NCBI GenBank assembly: GCA_937129145.1
Contig: CAKZMU010000020.1
Coordinates: 1 to 49,064 of the forward strand
Length of the DNA stretch: 49,064 nucleotides
DNA from: an uncultured Lacinutrix sp.
GTDB taxonomy: Bacteria > Bacteroidota > Bacteroidia > Flavobacteriales > Flavobacteriaceae
Reading direction: 5' to 3'
Position numbers and translations under genes: made by a program. Under the pieces are notes generated by a model. That model was not told the DNA's origin. It saw nothing but the letters and a program-made list of their open reading frames with translations, and ran no database searches. Within the stretch, counting starts at the first letter, position 1. The number at the start of each line of letters is the position of its first letter. Below are positions 17,449 to 27,088 of this stretch, one piece after another.

Positions 17449-18798
17449 TTAATAGAAAAAACTTTCAACTTTCTTAATAGATTGTGGTAAACAGCATACC
17501 ACTACTCTATCTCCAGCTTCTACGTTAAAATCACCTAATGCAATAATACCTTCATCGTCACGAATAACACCTCCAATAATTGCTGAGCGTGGAAATTTGA
17601 TGTCTTTTATAAGTTTGTTACAAATTTTTGATTCTGGCTTAACTATAAACTCCAGTAATTCGGCATCCATATTGTTAAGCTTGGTCATTGCAACGACTTC
17701 ACCTTTACGTATATACCTAAAAATATTGTTAGCCGCCAGCAGTTTTTTATTGATTAATGTATCAATACCTATGGAATGAGACAACTCAAAATAGTCAACA
17801 TTTTCAACTAGTGCAATGGTTTTTTTAACACCTCTAGAGTGAGCAACTAAGCAAGACATAATATTTGTTTCGGAATTTCCAGTTACCGAAATAAAGGCGT
17901 CCATATCCTCTATATTTTCTTCATCAAGCAGCTCGACATTTCTTCCATCACCATTAATTATTAAGGTGTTTGGAAGCTCATCGGCTAAATCCATAGCAAT
18001 GTCTCTATTTTTCTCAATAAGTTTAATATTGAATTTATTATCGGTTAAATCCCTTGCTGTTTTAGAACCAATTTTTCCACCACCAAGAATCATCACATTC
18101 TTGATTTCGGTTTTAAATTTTCCTGTGAGTTTACAAATCTCCTCATCACCTCCTTTTGAGGTCATAAACACCACATGGTCACCTTCTTTAAACAAGGTAT
18201 CACCTCTAGGAATTATAGTTAAATGCGACCCAAAACGTTGAATAGCAATTGGCATAAAATGTACCTCAGGAATTAATTTTGCGGCGTCTTTTACCGACTT
18301 TCCAACAATCGCCGCTGTTCTAGATAAGTTTAATCCTAACATGGTTAAAGCACCGTCTTCAAACTGGTACGTATCACTAAAAACCGACTGACTTAAAAGC
18401 AATTCAATTTCCGAAGCTGCTAAAGATTCTGGAGAAATCAACTCATCAATTCCAAACTTTGTAAACCCAACCTCATCTTTTAAATCTATAAACTCGGTGT
18501 TAGAAATTCTTGAAATAGTTTGTTTTGCACCTAATTGTTTCGCTAAAACACTAGCTGTAATATTTGTAGTTTCAGAAGATGTTACTGCAATAAATAAATC
18601 GGCATTATCAATTCTGCAATCTTTTAAAATAGCAATAGAAGTCGCATCACCCTTAACAACCTTAATATCTAAATGCGTATCTGCATAAATAAGGCTGTCC
18701 TTTTTTGAGTCTATTAATGTAATTTCTTGTGATTCGTAAGATAAAAGTTTTGCTAAATGAAATCCCACTTCACCTGCGCCAGCAATAATAATCTTCAT
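17449..18798 (-). CDS. trkA: Trk potassium uptake regulatory NAD-binding protein
   Basis: TrkA is the cytoplasmic gating ring of the Trk K+ transporter and binds NAD(H)/ATP. It has two tandem RCK_N/RCK_C units: the first Rossmann motif is GAGEVGFHLAKLL (residues 6-18) and the second GGGKIGSKTARDL (about 238-250), each followed by a C-terminal ligand domain. Length 449 is normal. It is the promoter-proximal gene, with trkH directly downstream, and diverges from the menaquinone methyltransferase gene at 18908. Confidence 0.94.
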   Translation of the reverse strand: MKIIIAGAGEVGFHLAKLLSYESQEITLIDSKKDSLIYADTHLDIKVVKGDATSIAILKDCRIDNADLFIAVTSSETTNITASVLAKQLGAKQTISRISNTEFIDLKDEVGFTKFGIDELISPESLAASEIELLLSQSVFSDTYQFEDGALTMLGLNLSRTAAIVGKSVKDAAKLIPEVHFMPIAIQRFGSHLTIIPRGDTLFKEGDHVVFMTSKGGDEEICKLTGKFKTEIKNVMILGGGKIGSKTARDLTDNKFNIKLIEKNRDIAMDLADELPNTLIINGDGRNVELLDEENIEDMDAFISVTGNSETNIMSCLVAHSRGVKKTIALVENVDYFELSHSIGIDTLINKKLLAANNIFRYIRKGEVVAMTKLNNMDAELLEFIVKPESKICNKLIKDIKFPRSAIIGGVIRDDEGIIALGDFNVEAGDRVVVCCLPQSIKKVESFFY

Positions 18799-18823
18799 GT
18801 GATGTATTGAGTAAAAAGATGTG

Positions 18824-18831
18824 CAAATATA
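18824..18831 (-). promoter_or_regulatory. -7 promoter element for trkA-trkH
   Basis: The minus strand reads TATATTTG, an exact TAnnTTTG match, 25 bases upstream of the trkA start. Confidence 0.6.
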
Positions 18832-18907
18832 ATTTATTTTTAGGGATTTGTATGTGAATTGTATTTCTTTGCATTAAATATACAACAACCGCACATTTAA
18901 GGTATTT

Positions 18908-19639
18908 ATGTCAAAAAAAGTAAATCCGTACAAAAACAGTGATTTAAGCAAGAAGGAGCAGGTTACAAAAATGTTTGATACCATTTCTAAGGAATACGAT
19001 GGCTTAAATCGTGTTATTTCTTTTGGCATTGATGTAAAATGGCGAAAAAAAGTAGTAAATATTGTTGCTAAAACACAACCTGACACTATACTCGACATTG
19101 CCACAGGAACAGGAGATTTAGCCATAAACCTAACAGAAACCAATGCTTCTAAAATTATTGGGTTGGATATTAGTGATGGCATGCTGGAAGTTGGCAGACA
19201 GAAAATCACTAAAAAACAATTGAATAATACTATTGAAATGGTTTTGGGCGATTCTGAAAACCTTCCATTTGAAGACAATATTTTTGATGCGATAACTGTA
19301 GCTTTTGGTGTTAGAAATTTTGAAAATTTAGAAAAAGGACTTTCCGAAATTTTACGTGTTTTAAAACCTCAAGGCATTTTCGTGATTTTAGAAACATCAG
19401 TCCCAACAAAGTTTCCTTTTAAACAAGGTTATAATGTGTACACTAAAGGTATTATGCCATTAATTGGGAAATTGTTTTCAAAAGATAAAGTTGCTTATTC
19501 TTATTTGAGTGAATCGGCTTCAGTTTTTCCTTATGGCGAAGCTTTAAACAATATTTTAAGTAAAATTGGGTTTATTAATGCGGAAGCATTGCCACAAACG
19601 TTTGGCGTGGCAACCATATATAAAGCAACTAAGCAGTAA
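18908..19639 (+). CDS. ubiE: Demethylmenaquinone C-methyltransferase
   Basis: UbiE/MenG methylates demethylmenaquinone to menaquinone with SAM, the last step of the quinone that NQR reduces in this group. The SAM motif is [44 protein letters not shown] and [15 protein letters not shown] are family blocks. Length 243 is normal. Flavobacteria use menaquinone only, so the MenG reaction is the relevant one. porT follows after two bases, a pairing I recall as common in Bacteroidota. Confidence 0.93.
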   Translation: MSKKVNPYKNSDLSKKEQVTKMFDTISKEYDGLNRVISFGIDVKWRKKVVNIVAKTQPDTILDIATGTGDLAINLTETNASKIIGLDISDGMLEVGRQKITKKQLNNTIEMVLGDSENLPFEDNIFDAITVAFGVRNFENLEKGLSEILRVLKPQGIFVILETSVPTKFPFKQGYNVYTKGIMPLIGKLFSKDKVAYSYLSESASVFPYGEALNNILSKIGFINAEALPQTFGVATIYKATKQ

Positions 19640-19641
19640 CT

Positions 19642-20355
19642 ATGAAGAATATATTTTTAGTTTTAACATTACTAATAATTACGCAAACAGCGTCGGCGCA
19701 ACTATTTAGTAAAAACAAAATTCAAAATAACCAAAACATGGATAAGCCTAAATGGTCTTATGGTTATTTTTTGGGCTTTAATAGTTACGACTACAATTTT
19801 GATTACAACCAAGATTTACCAGATATTCAAACATTAAAAACTGTTGGTTTTAGTGTTGGTCTTGTAGGCAACATGCGTGTTAACGATTATATTGATGTAC
19901 GTTTGGAACCTGGTTTATATATTACCAAACGCGAATTACATTACCATAGTAGCTATTTTAATGGTTTATCTTATAACGATTCAGACTTATTACGAGAAGT
20001 AAACTCAACTTACATCCACATTCCGTTATTATTAAAATTATCTACCAAACGCGTAAACAATATAAAACCGTTTGTAGTTGGAGGATTTTCTACTGCAGTC
20101 AATTTATCAAGTAACGAAAGCAACCCAGACGATAACAGTAATGGACAATTTAGAACAAAAAACGGCGTGATTTTTTACGAAGTTGGTGCAGGAATTGACA
20201 TTTATTTGCCATGGTTTAAATTTACGCCATCAGTTAGAGGTGTGTTTGCCATTAATGACGAACTCGTAAGGGATGTTGACCCAGATAGCCCTTGGACCAG
20301 TAACATAACCACCATGAAGTCTAGAGGGTTGTTTATAAACTTTACGTTTCAATAA
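19642..20355 (+). CDS. porT: Type IX secretion protein PorT
   Basis: PorT is an outer-membrane beta-barrel protein of the type IX secretion/gliding system (SprT in Flavobacterium johnsoniae). A signal peptide ends at SAQ (about residue 20). The rest is alternating beta strands, with YFLGFNSYDYNF, RLEPGLYI, YIHIPLLLKLS, KPFVVGGFS and a C-terminal aromatic residue (NFTFQ) typical of barrels. Length 237 matches. It sits two bases after ubiE. Supports T9SS export of the hydrolase at 10405. Confidence 0.87.
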   Translation: MKNIFLVLTLLIITQTASAQLFSKNKIQNNQNMDKPKWSYGYFLGFNSYDYNFDYNQDLPDIQTLKTVGFSVGLVGNMRVNDYIDVRLEPGLYITKRELHYHSSYFNGLSYNDSDLLREVNSTYIHIPLLLKLSTKRVNNIKPFVVGGFSTAVNLSSNESNPDDNSNGQFRTKNGVIFYEVGAGIDIYLPWFKFTPSVRGVFAINDELVRDVDPDSPWTSNITTMKSRGLFINFTFQ

Positions 20356-20451
20356 ATCTAAGTTTTCAGTCGCAGTCGCAGTTTACAGTAAGTGGTTTTT
20401 AATCATAAATAGATTATTGTAACCAAGACTGAAGATTGACACTACCAATTA

Positions 20452-21174
20452 TTACCTTCTCCTAAACTCACTCAACAATATAGCTACGGCATTTGCAACA
20501 TTTAAACTTTCGGTTTCTTGCAGTTCGCCAAAACGTGGTATGGAAACCCGTTGTGTTACAAGGTTTTCAATAGTGGCACTAATGCCATTGGCTTCATTTC
20601 CTAAAACTAAAATTCCAGAATTTGGTAATTGAGATTCATAGACATTATCTCCATTCATAAATGCTCCAAAAACTTCTGTATTAGCCTTGGTTAATGTTTG
20701 TGTTAAATCTGTATAACTCACATTAACCCTTGTAATTGAACCCATGGTCGCCTGTATGACTTTTGGGTTATAACAATCTACCGTTTCGTGACTACAAACA
20801 AGGTCTTTAACACCAAACCAATCACATAAACGAATAATAGTTCCTAAATTTCCTGGATCCCTAACGTCATCAAGAACCACAACTAACTTCGTAAAGTCGA
20901 TAGGTATTTCTTTTGGAATTTCAAAAACCGCCAAAGCCGTATTTGGTGTTTTTAAAAAACTTATTTTTTTAAGCTCCTTATCTGTAATTTGTGTTACCAA
21001 ATCGTCTAAAACATCAAACTCCAACGTAGTTGTAAATAGTTGGTGTAATTTTAAATTGGATTGTAAAAGCTCAAAAATGGTTTTTTTCCCTTCGGCAACA
21101 AATAGCTTATGTTGCTCACGGTATTTTTTTTGCTTTAAACTCGTTATAAACTTTATTTGGTTTTTACTTAACAT
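20452..21174 (-). CDS. RNA 2'-O-methyltransferase, SpoU/TrmH family
   Basis: A SPOUT-fold methyltransferase of 240 residues with an N-terminal substrate-binding region (KFITSLKQKKYREQHKLFVAEGKK) and a C-terminal knotted SAM domain. The SPOUT motifs are LDDVRDPGNLGTIIRLCDWFG (motif 1), LVLGNEANGIS (motif 2) and SIPRFGELQETESLNVANA (motif 3). It is RlmB-like and probably methylates rRNA, but the target nucleotide cannot be told from sequence. It diverges from tamL. Confidence 0.9.
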   Translation of the reverse strand: MLSKNQIKFITSLKQKKYREQHKLFVAEGKKTIFELLQSNLKLHQLFTTTLEFDVLDDLVTQITDKELKKISFLKTPNTALAVFEIPKEIPIDFTKLVVVLDDVRDPGNLGTIIRLCDWFGVKDLVCSHETVDCYNPKVIQATMGSITRVNVSYTDLTQTLTKANTEVFGAFMNGDNVYESQLPNSGILVLGNEANGISATIENLVTQRVSIPRFGELQETESLNVANAVAILLSEFRRR

Positions 21175-21280
21175 TCCAACAAATATCGGATTTTATCGTT
21201 TTAAATTTAAATAAAGAAACATATTAATTATAAACATTAATAACCTCTTGGCTAATTATTTTTTTTCGATGGAAATAATG

Positions 21281-21288
21281 TATTTTTG
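21281..21288 (+). promoter_or_regulatory. -7 promoter element for tamL
   Basis: TATTTTTG matches TAnnTTTG exactly, 48 bases upstream of the TTG start of tamL. Confidence 0.5.
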
Positions 21289-21336
21289 ATGCTAACAAGG
21301 TTTTACTTTTATAAACTTTAATTTTTTCCTTTTTAA

Positions 21337-23886
21337 TTGAAATACAACTTTACAAAAATATTATTTCTATTAGTCTTTTTTAGTGGTATTGTGTCTTGCA
21401 ATGTTGTTAAAAGAGTTGCCGAAGACGAACATTTACTTACTAAAACTTCGGTTATTGTTAATGATAAAACTGCATCATCCGAAGAGATAAACAACCTTAT
21501 ATACCAAAGAGCAAACACAAAACTTTTAGGATTTCCTTTAAGATTACACATTTACAATTTAGCACGCCCAAATATAGATTCTATTTTAAATGAAAAAATA
21601 TATAATGACCCTGAAAAATTAGCTCGAAAAATTAAAAAGCTGTCAAGAAAACAATTGGAAAAAGATATTGAGTCAAGAAAAAACCTCAATAATTGGTTAA
21701 AAAAAACAGGCGAACCTCCAGCCATTTTAGACAGCTTAAAAACCGAACGTTCAAAAAATAATTTAGAAGCGTATTACTATTGGAACGGTTGGTTTGATAG
21801 AGAAGTTACTTATACCATTAATAAAAAAGAAAACAAGCAAGCTACAATAGACTATTTTGTAGAAACTGGCAAACCATATCTTTTAGACTCTATTTACACC
21901 TCTAATTCCTCAAAATTAATAGATTCCCTTTATCAAAGTGTACAAGCAACTAGTTTATTAAAAAAAGGCGAGCAGTTTAAAAAAGCAAATATTGACAATG
22001 AAAGGGATAGACTTACTGCATCGTTTAGAAACTCAGGCTTATATCATTTTTCTCAAGATTATATTGAGTTTGGTATTATATACGATGATAGCATAAAAGC
22101 AGCAGATGTCGATGTAAAAATTGGCAATCGTGTTATACGTAATGAAGATTCGGTAGCAACAGTCCCTTTTAAGCCTTACAGAATTAGAAACGTTAATGTT
22201 TTTACTGACGCCTCGTTTGAAAATGATGGAGAAAAAGCTCAAGACAGTGCTAAATATGGCAACGCTAGGTTTTACAGTTTTGGAAAATTACGTTTTCGCC
22301 CAAAAGCTTTACAACAAGCCATATTTATTAATCGTGGTGATTTGTTTAGCGATATAAATAGAACTAGAACCTTACGTTATCTGTCTAAGTTTGGTGTTTT
22401 TAAATACCCAAGTATTCGTTATGATGTTCATGAACAAGACTCGACTTTAACAGCAAACATAAAACTGTCGCCAAGGAAGAAATACGGTTTAGGGTTTGAT
22501 GTAAATGTATCTAGAAGTAATATTCAATCCATAGGATTTTCTTTTAACACAGGACTAATTATTCGTAATATTTTTAGAGGCGCTGAGACCTTAGAAATTT
22601 CGGCTTTAGGAGCTATTGGAGCATCAGAAAGTGGTTCTTCAAACAGTGACCAATTTTTTGATATTAATGAGGTTGGCGCCAACATAAAGCTAACCATTCC
22701 TAGATTTTTCTTTCCTTTAAATACCGAAAAAATCATTCCTAAGTATATGTCGCCAATTACTAGGTTAAGCTTAGGATTTACAAGTCAAACCAATATTGGT
22801 TTAGACAAACAAACGGTAAATGGTATTTTAAATTACAATTGGAATCCATCCGAAAAAGTTACAAATAATCTGGACTTATTTAATGCACAATATGTTAGAA
22901 ATTTAAACCCTGGAAATTATTTTCAAGTGTATCAAAACTCATTCAATCGATTAGAAAATATCGCCTTAAACACCTACAATACACCTCCAGAATTTATCTC
23001 AGACACCAATGGAACAGATAAGTTAATTAGAAGTAAAGCCGATGAATTTATAGACTTGGTATTACAAGATTCAGGTTTTGAAACCTCAAATAACGACGAG
23101 TACAAAACCGTAAATAATATTAAAGAGCGAAAAGATAGGCTTACTGAAGACAACTTAATTTTTGCTACAAGTTTTAGTTATATAAAGGATAAGCGTGAAA
23201 GTTTGGTTGATGAAACGTTTTCTATATTTAGATTTAAGCTGGAATCCGCAGGGAATTTATTAACAACAACATCAAAACTAATAGGCTTAAATAAAAATAA
23301 TGACAATAGATATGAGTTGTTTGGCGTATCATACTCACAATACATTAAAACCGAATTCGACTACATAAAACATTGGGATATTGGTAGAAATAATGTGATA
23401 GCCATTAGAAGTTTCTTTGGAATAGCCATACCTTATGGAAACTCTAATAGCATTCCTTTTTCCAAAAGTTTTTTTGCTGGTGGTGCTAATGATAATAGAG
23501 CTTGGACTGCCTATAATTTAGGTCCTGGAAGCTCCGATAGCAATAACGAGTTTAATGAGGCAAATATGAAAATAGCACTTAGTTTGGAACATCGTTTTAA
23601 TTTATTTGGAAACCTAAACGGAGCACTTTTTGTGGATGCAGGAAACATTTGGAATGTATTGGATAACGAGGATGACCCTAACGCCACTTTTACAAATTTT
23701 AAGTCGCTAAAAGATATTGCCATTGGCTCAGGATTTGGGTTGCGATATGACTTTGGTTTTTTTGTGTTTAGAGGTGATATTGGCTTTAAAACTTATGACC
23801 CTTCATATAAAACAGCCAACCGTTGGTTTAATGATTATAACTTTGGAAATGCCGTTTACAATATTGGTATTAACTACCCTTTTTAG
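21337..23886 (+). CDS. tamL: Translocation and assembly module lipoprotein TamL (BamA/TamA family)
   Basis: An Omp85-family outer-membrane assembly protein of 849 residues. Unlike BamA it has a lipoprotein signal: residues 1-22 with lipobox IVSC. POTRA-like domains fill about residues 30-390, followed by a C-terminal 16-strand barrel with the typical FFAGGANDNRAW and GFGLRYDFGFFVFRGDIGF segments and a final aromatic (NYPF). The start codon is TTG: the only nearby ATG, at 21290, runs into a stop, and the TTG start gives a well-formed signal peptide. TamL works with the inner-membrane protein TamB, which is not in this window. Confidence 0.88.
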   Translation: MKYNFTKILFLLVFFSGIVSCNVVKRVAEDEHLLTKTSVIVNDKTASSEEINNLIYQRANTKLLGFPLRLHIYNLARPNIDSILNEKIYNDPEKLARKIKKLSRKQLEKDIESRKNLNNWLKKTGEPPAILDSLKTERSKNNLEAYYYWNGWFDREVTYTINKKENKQATIDYFVETGKPYLLDSIYTSNSSKLIDSLYQSVQATSLLKKGEQFKKANIDNERDRLTASFRNSGLYHFSQDYIEFGIIYDDSIKAADVDVKIGNRVIRNEDSVATVPFKPYRIRNVNVFTDASFENDGEKAQDSAKYGNARFYSFGKLRFRPKALQQAIFINRGDLFSDINRTRTLRYLSKFGVFKYPSIRYDVHEQDSTLTANIKLSPRKKYGLGFDVNVSRSNIQSIGFSFNTGLIIRNIFRGAETLEISALGAIGASESGSSNSDQFFDINEVGANIKLTIPRFFFPLNTEKIIPKYMSPITRLSLGFTSQTNIGLDKQTVNGILNYNWNPSEKVTNNLDLFNAQYVRNLNPGNYFQVYQNSFNRLENIALNTYNTPPEFISDTNGTDKLIRSKADEFIDLVLQDSGFETSNNDEYKTVNNIKERKDRLTEDNLIFATSFSYIKDKRESLVDETFSIFRFKLESAGNLLTTTSKLIGLNKNNDNRYELFGVSYSQYIKTEFDYIKHWDIGRNNVIAIRSFFGIAIPYGNSNSIPFSKSFFAGGANDNRAWTAYNLGPGSSDSNNEFNEANMKIALSLEHRFNLFGNLNGALFVDAGNIWNVLDNEDDPNATFTNFKSLKDIAIGSGFGLRYDFGFFVFRGDIGFKTYDPSYKTANRWFNDYNFGNAVYNIGINYPF

Positions 23887-23976
23887 TATAATTTTATCCT
23901 TTTCCTCTATAACGATTGCGTACATTTTTTTGTTTTATTTGACGTTTTTACAAACCAAATTTGGTTAAAATTTATG

Positions 23977-23984
23977 TAGCTTTG
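23977..23984 (+). promoter_or_regulatory. -7 promoter element for fbaA
   Basis: TAGCTTTG matches TAnnTTTG exactly, 33 bases upstream of the fbaA start. Confidence 0.6.
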
Positions 23985-24017
23985 TATTTTACAAAACATC
24001 TATAAAAACATCACAAA

Positions 24018-25085
24018 ATGGGACATAATATTAAAGCTGGAGTAGCAACAGGAAAAGAAGTTCAAGAAATTTTTAAACTTGCTAAAGAAAAGGGATTTGC
24101 ATTGCCTGCTGTTAATGTTGTTGGCTCAAATAGTATAAACGGTGTGCTTGAAACAGCACGTGACTTAAATGCTCCAGTAATTATTCAATTCTCTAATGGT
24201 GGTGCGTGTTTTAATGCTGGAAAAGGGTTGTCTAACGAAAACCAAAGAGCAGCAGTTGCTGGGTCAGTAGCTGGTGCAAAACATGTGCACTTATTGGCAA
24301 AAGAATATGGTGTTCCTGTAATTTTACATACAGACCATTGCGCAAAAAAGCTTTTACCATGGATTGATGGACTTCTTGACGCAAGTGAACAACATTTTGC
24401 CGAAACTGGAAAACCGTTGTACAGTTCGCACATGATTGATTTAAGCGAAGAACCTATTGAAGAAAACATAGAAATATGTAAGCAATACCTTAAACGGATG
24501 AGCAAATTAGGAATGACGCTTGAAATAGAATTAGGTATTACAGGTGGTGAAGAAGATGGTGTTGACAATACAGATGTTGACGATTCCAAACTATATACAC
24601 AACCAGAAGAAGTCGCTTACGCTTATGAAGAGTTAAGCAAAATTAGTGACCAATTTACCATTGCAGCAGCCTTTGGAAATGTACACGGTGTTTACAAACC
24701 TGGAAATGTAAAACTAACACCTAAAATTCTTAAGAATTCGCAAGAATATGTTTCTAAAAAATATGGATTAGGTCATAATCATATTGATTTTGTATTTCAT
24801 GGAGGTTCAGGGTCAACCGTTGAAGAAATTAGAGAAGCCATTGGTTATGGTGTTATAAAAATGAATATCGACACAGATATGCAATATGCATTTATGAGTG
24901 GTATTCGCGATTATTTTAAAACCAACGAAGCCTATTTACAATCGCAAATTGGAAATCCTGATGGTGATGATATCCCAAACAAAAAATACTACGACCCTAG
25001 AAAATGGCTTCGTGAAGCAGAAAATAGTTTTGTTGAACGTTTAAAGAAAGCATTTGAAGATTTAAATAATGTGAATACATTATAA
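24018..25085 (+). CDS. fbaA: Class II fructose-bisphosphate aldolase
   Basis: A zinc-dependent aldolase that cleaves fructose 1,6-bisphosphate to DHAP and glyceraldehyde 3-phosphate in glycolysis and gluconeogenesis. It is the long E. coli FbaA-like form, 355 residues. Zinc and active-site features are HTDHCAKK (His and the catalytic Asp), IELGITGGEEDGVD, FGNVHGVYKPGNVKL (zinc His), HGGSGS (phosphate) and KMNIDTDMQYA. It has its own promoter box and is followed by accD with a separate box. Confidence 0.95.
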   Translation: MGHNIKAGVATGKEVQEIFKLAKEKGFALPAVNVVGSNSINGVLETARDLNAPVIIQFSNGGACFNAGKGLSNENQRAAVAGSVAGAKHVHLLAKEYGVPVILHTDHCAKKLLPWIDGLLDASEQHFAETGKPLYSSHMIDLSEEPIEENIEICKQYLKRMSKLGMTLEIELGITGGEEDGVDNTDVDDSKLYTQPEEVAYAYEELSKISDQFTIAAAFGNVHGVYKPGNVKLTPKILKNSQEYVSKKYGLGHNHIDFVFHGGSGSTVEEIREAIGYGVIKMNIDTDMQYAFMSGIRDYFKTNEAYLQSQIGNPDGDDIPNKKYYDPRKWLREAENSFVERLKKAFEDLNNVNTL

Positions 25086-25093
25086 AATTTATG

Positions 25094-25101
25094 TAGTTTT
25101 G
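25094..25101 (+). promoter_or_regulatory. -7 promoter element for accD
   Basis: TAGTTTTG matches TAnnTTTG exactly, 22 bases upstream of the accD start and 8 bases after the fbaA stop codon. Confidence 0.6.
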
Positions 25102-25123
25102 CATTCTAACTAATATAACTTAG

Positions 25124-25990
25124 ATGAGTAAAATGGCTTGGTTTAAACGTAAAGACAAAGGAATACAAACTCCTACAGAAGCAAAAAAAGATACTCCAAG
25201 AGGCTTATGGTATAAATCTCCTACTGGAAAAGTAATTGATACCGAAGAATTAGAAAAAAACTATTACGTAAGTCCTGAAGACGGTTATCACGTTCGTATT
25301 GGCAGTAAAGAATATTTTGAAATCCTTTTTGATGACAACAAATTTAAAGAGTTAGACGAAAAACTAGAATCTAAAGACCCTTTAAAGTTTACAGACAACA
25401 AAAAATATACAGACCGTTTAAAAGCAGCAAAAAAGAAAACCAATTTAAAAGATGCAGTTAGAACAGCTGTTGGAAAATCCAAAGGAAAAGATATGGTTAT
25501 TGCTTGTATGGATTTTAGTTTTATTGGTGGCTCTATGGGAAGTGTTGTAGGCGAAAAAATTGCACGTGCTGCAGATTATGCATTGAAAAAGAAAATACCT
25601 TTTATGATTATTTCTAAATCAGGAGGTGCGCGTATGATGGAAGCTGCTTTATCATTAATGCAATTAGCTAAAACCTCAGCAAAATTAGCACAACTAGCTG
25701 AAGCTAAAATTCCTTACATCTCTTTATGTACAGACCCAACTACTGGAGGGACTACGGCATCATTCGCTATGTTAGGAGATATTAATATTAGTGAACCAGG
25801 AGCATTAATTGGATTTGCTGGACCTCGTGTTGTAAGAGATACTACAGGAAAAGAATTACCAGAAGGTTTTCAAACTGCTGAGTTTTTACAAGAACATGGC
25901 TTCTTAGATTTTATATCGCATAGAAAAGACTTAAAAGACAAAATAAATCTCTATATAGATTTAATAACAAATCAGCCTTTAAGAGCATAA
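25124..25990 (+). CDS. accD: Acetyl-CoA carboxylase carboxyltransferase subunit beta
   Basis: AccD pairs with AccA to move CO2 from carboxybiotin to acetyl-CoA, making malonyl-CoA for fatty acid synthesis. The crotonase-fold core is clear: [47 protein letters not shown] and GFAGPRVV. The N-terminal zinc ribbon, normally two CxxC pairs, has no cysteine at all: the matching segment reads WYKSPTGKV...[11 protein letters not shown]. This appears to be a degenerate ribbon that keeps its shape without zinc. A second ATG three codons in (MAWFKR) may be the true start. Length 288 is normal. Confidence 0.94.
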   Translation: MSKMAWFKRKDKGIQTPTEAKKDTPRGLWYKSPTGKVIDTEELEKNYYVSPEDGYHVRIGSKEYFEILFDDNKFKELDEKLESKDPLKFTDNKKYTDRLKAAKKKTNLKDAVRTAVGKSKGKDMVIACMDFSFIGGSMGSVVGEKIARAADYALKKKIPFMIISKSGGARMMEAALSLMQLAKTSAKLAQLAEAKIPYISLCTDPTTGGTTASFAMLGDINISEPGALIGFAGPRVVRDTTGKELPEGFQTAEFLQEHGFLDFISHRKDLKDKINLYIDLITNQPLRA

Positions 25991-25995
25991 AAAAA

Positions 25996-26021
25996 GCGAG
26001 CCAATTGGTTCGCTTTTCTTT
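25996..26021 (+). terminator. Rho-independent terminator after accD
   Basis: Stem GCGAGCC / GGTTCGC with loop AATT (25996-26013), followed by a T-rich tail; A-rich on the other side, so it can also serve the convergent lipoprotein gene. Confidence 0.85.
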
Positions 26022-26048
26022 TTATAATTACACAACTAAAAAACCTAC

Positions 26049-26909
26049 TTATCTAAGTGTAATATCTCTTACTGTACCGTCTTCAAAGGTAAACGTTGCT
26101 TGATTATCACAATCGCCATTACCATAATCAAACACACCAGAAAAATTGGTGCGTTCCACATCTACCAAACCGCTTACAAAAAAGCGACATATAACTTCTC
26201 TTCGTAACGGATTGGTTACTTCATACGAATGTGTATTTCCATTTCTAAAGTTAGATGTCCAGTTTCCAGTAACTTCAAACACATTATCACTCCACACGCC
26301 GCTTCCGTGTCCTTCTACCCACTCTCTAGTTTTTGTACCAATTCTAGAAGCTTCTACGCCATCAGGCCAAACAACAGTTACATCTACAGTTTTTGTAAAT
26401 TGTGGATTTCCATTATCATTAGAACGTTCTCGTAAAATTGTTTTGCTACCAATAATATTCTTATCGTTAAAGTAAAAATCTTCTAACGTTTTTGAAATAA
26501 GAATTTCCCTAGCTTCAGGGTCTCTAGTATAGGATAAAATAATTTTACCCTTTAAAATATTGTTTCTCACTTCGCAACCTTCTGCACCAAAATCTATGGT
26601 CAACTCTCTAAAGTTTTGTTGCGCAACCACAGTAATAGTTACACAGTCGGGAAGTGTAAAAAATTCATTTCCATTTGTAGTTCTACTAGAAGTATCTTCA
26701 TTTACTTCTTGTTCTTCATAAGCATCTATGGCTATGTCATCCATAGTTTCTAAAGCTACATCCATTTCGGCAGATAGGGCTACTTCAGTAGAATTGAGGT
26801 CTTGTTCCAAATTCTCAACAGGCTCATTATCACTACAGCCAAAAAAGGCAAATGTTAAACCTAATGATACCACTAACATTTGTTTTGTTACATTTAATTT
26901 TTTCATCAT
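26049..26909 (-). CDS. Lipoprotein of unknown function
   Basis: I do not recognise a named family. Residues 1-25 are a lipoprotein signal with lipobox-like FFGCSD, so the mature protein starts at the Cys and is membrane-attached. Residues 28-75 are acidic and low in order. The remaining ~200 residues are beta-rich with repeated strand patterns (TITVVAQ, LTIDFGAEGCEV, KGKIILSY) and four further cysteines that could pair. Many similar proteins occur in flavobacteria as single surface or periplasmic lipoproteins. Convergent with accD. Confidence 0.75.
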   Translation of the reverse strand: MMKKLNVTKQMLVVSLGLTFAFFGCSDNEPVENLEQDLNSTEVALSAEMDVALETMDDIAIDAYEEQEVNEDTSSRTTNGNEFFTLPDCVTITVVAQQNFRELTIDFGAEGCEVRNNILKGKIILSYTRDPEAREILISKTLEDFYFNDKNIIGSKTILRERSNDNGNPQFTKTVDVTVVWPDGVEASRIGTKTREWVEGHGSGVWSDNVFEVTGNWTSNFRNGNTHSYEVTNPLRREVICRFFVSGLVDVERTNFSGVFDYGNGDCDNQATFTFEDGTVRDITLR

Positions 26910-27002
26910 TGCAAATTTTAAGTTTATATATGTTAAGACTTTCTTAAAATAAAATGGTTTAATCAGTCAAAAAATGATTTACACAAATCAGGTGTAAAAA
27001 AG

Positions 27003-27031
27003 TTGTAAATAGCTAATTTTTACTATCTTTG
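27003..27031 (+). promoter_or_regulatory. Promoter of rpsO, both boxes present
   Basis: TTG (27003-27005), an 18-base spacer and TATCTTTG (27024-27031). This matches the Bacteroidota primary-sigma promoter TTG-N17-23-TAnnTTTG in both sequence and spacing and is the best promoter in the window. Confidence 0.8.
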
Positions 27032-27088
27032 CCGCTTGAATACGAAAACCGTAATCAATACATAAAAATCATTTACAATAATATTAGC

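Noticed and set aside
20364..20382. CAGTCG direct repeat in the porT/rRNA methyltransferase gap as a possible array
   Set aside because: Only two copies of a 6-base unit without spacers; not a CRISPR or meaningful repeat.
26146..26475. 109-residue plus-strand reading frame opposite the lipoprotein gene
   Set aside because: It is the antisense shadow of a well-formed lipoprotein frame and has no family features.
27029..27088. 20-residue N-terminal extension of ribosomal protein S15
   Set aside because: It would begin inside the -7 promoter box with a non-ATG codon; the ATG at 27089 gives the normal 89-residue protein.
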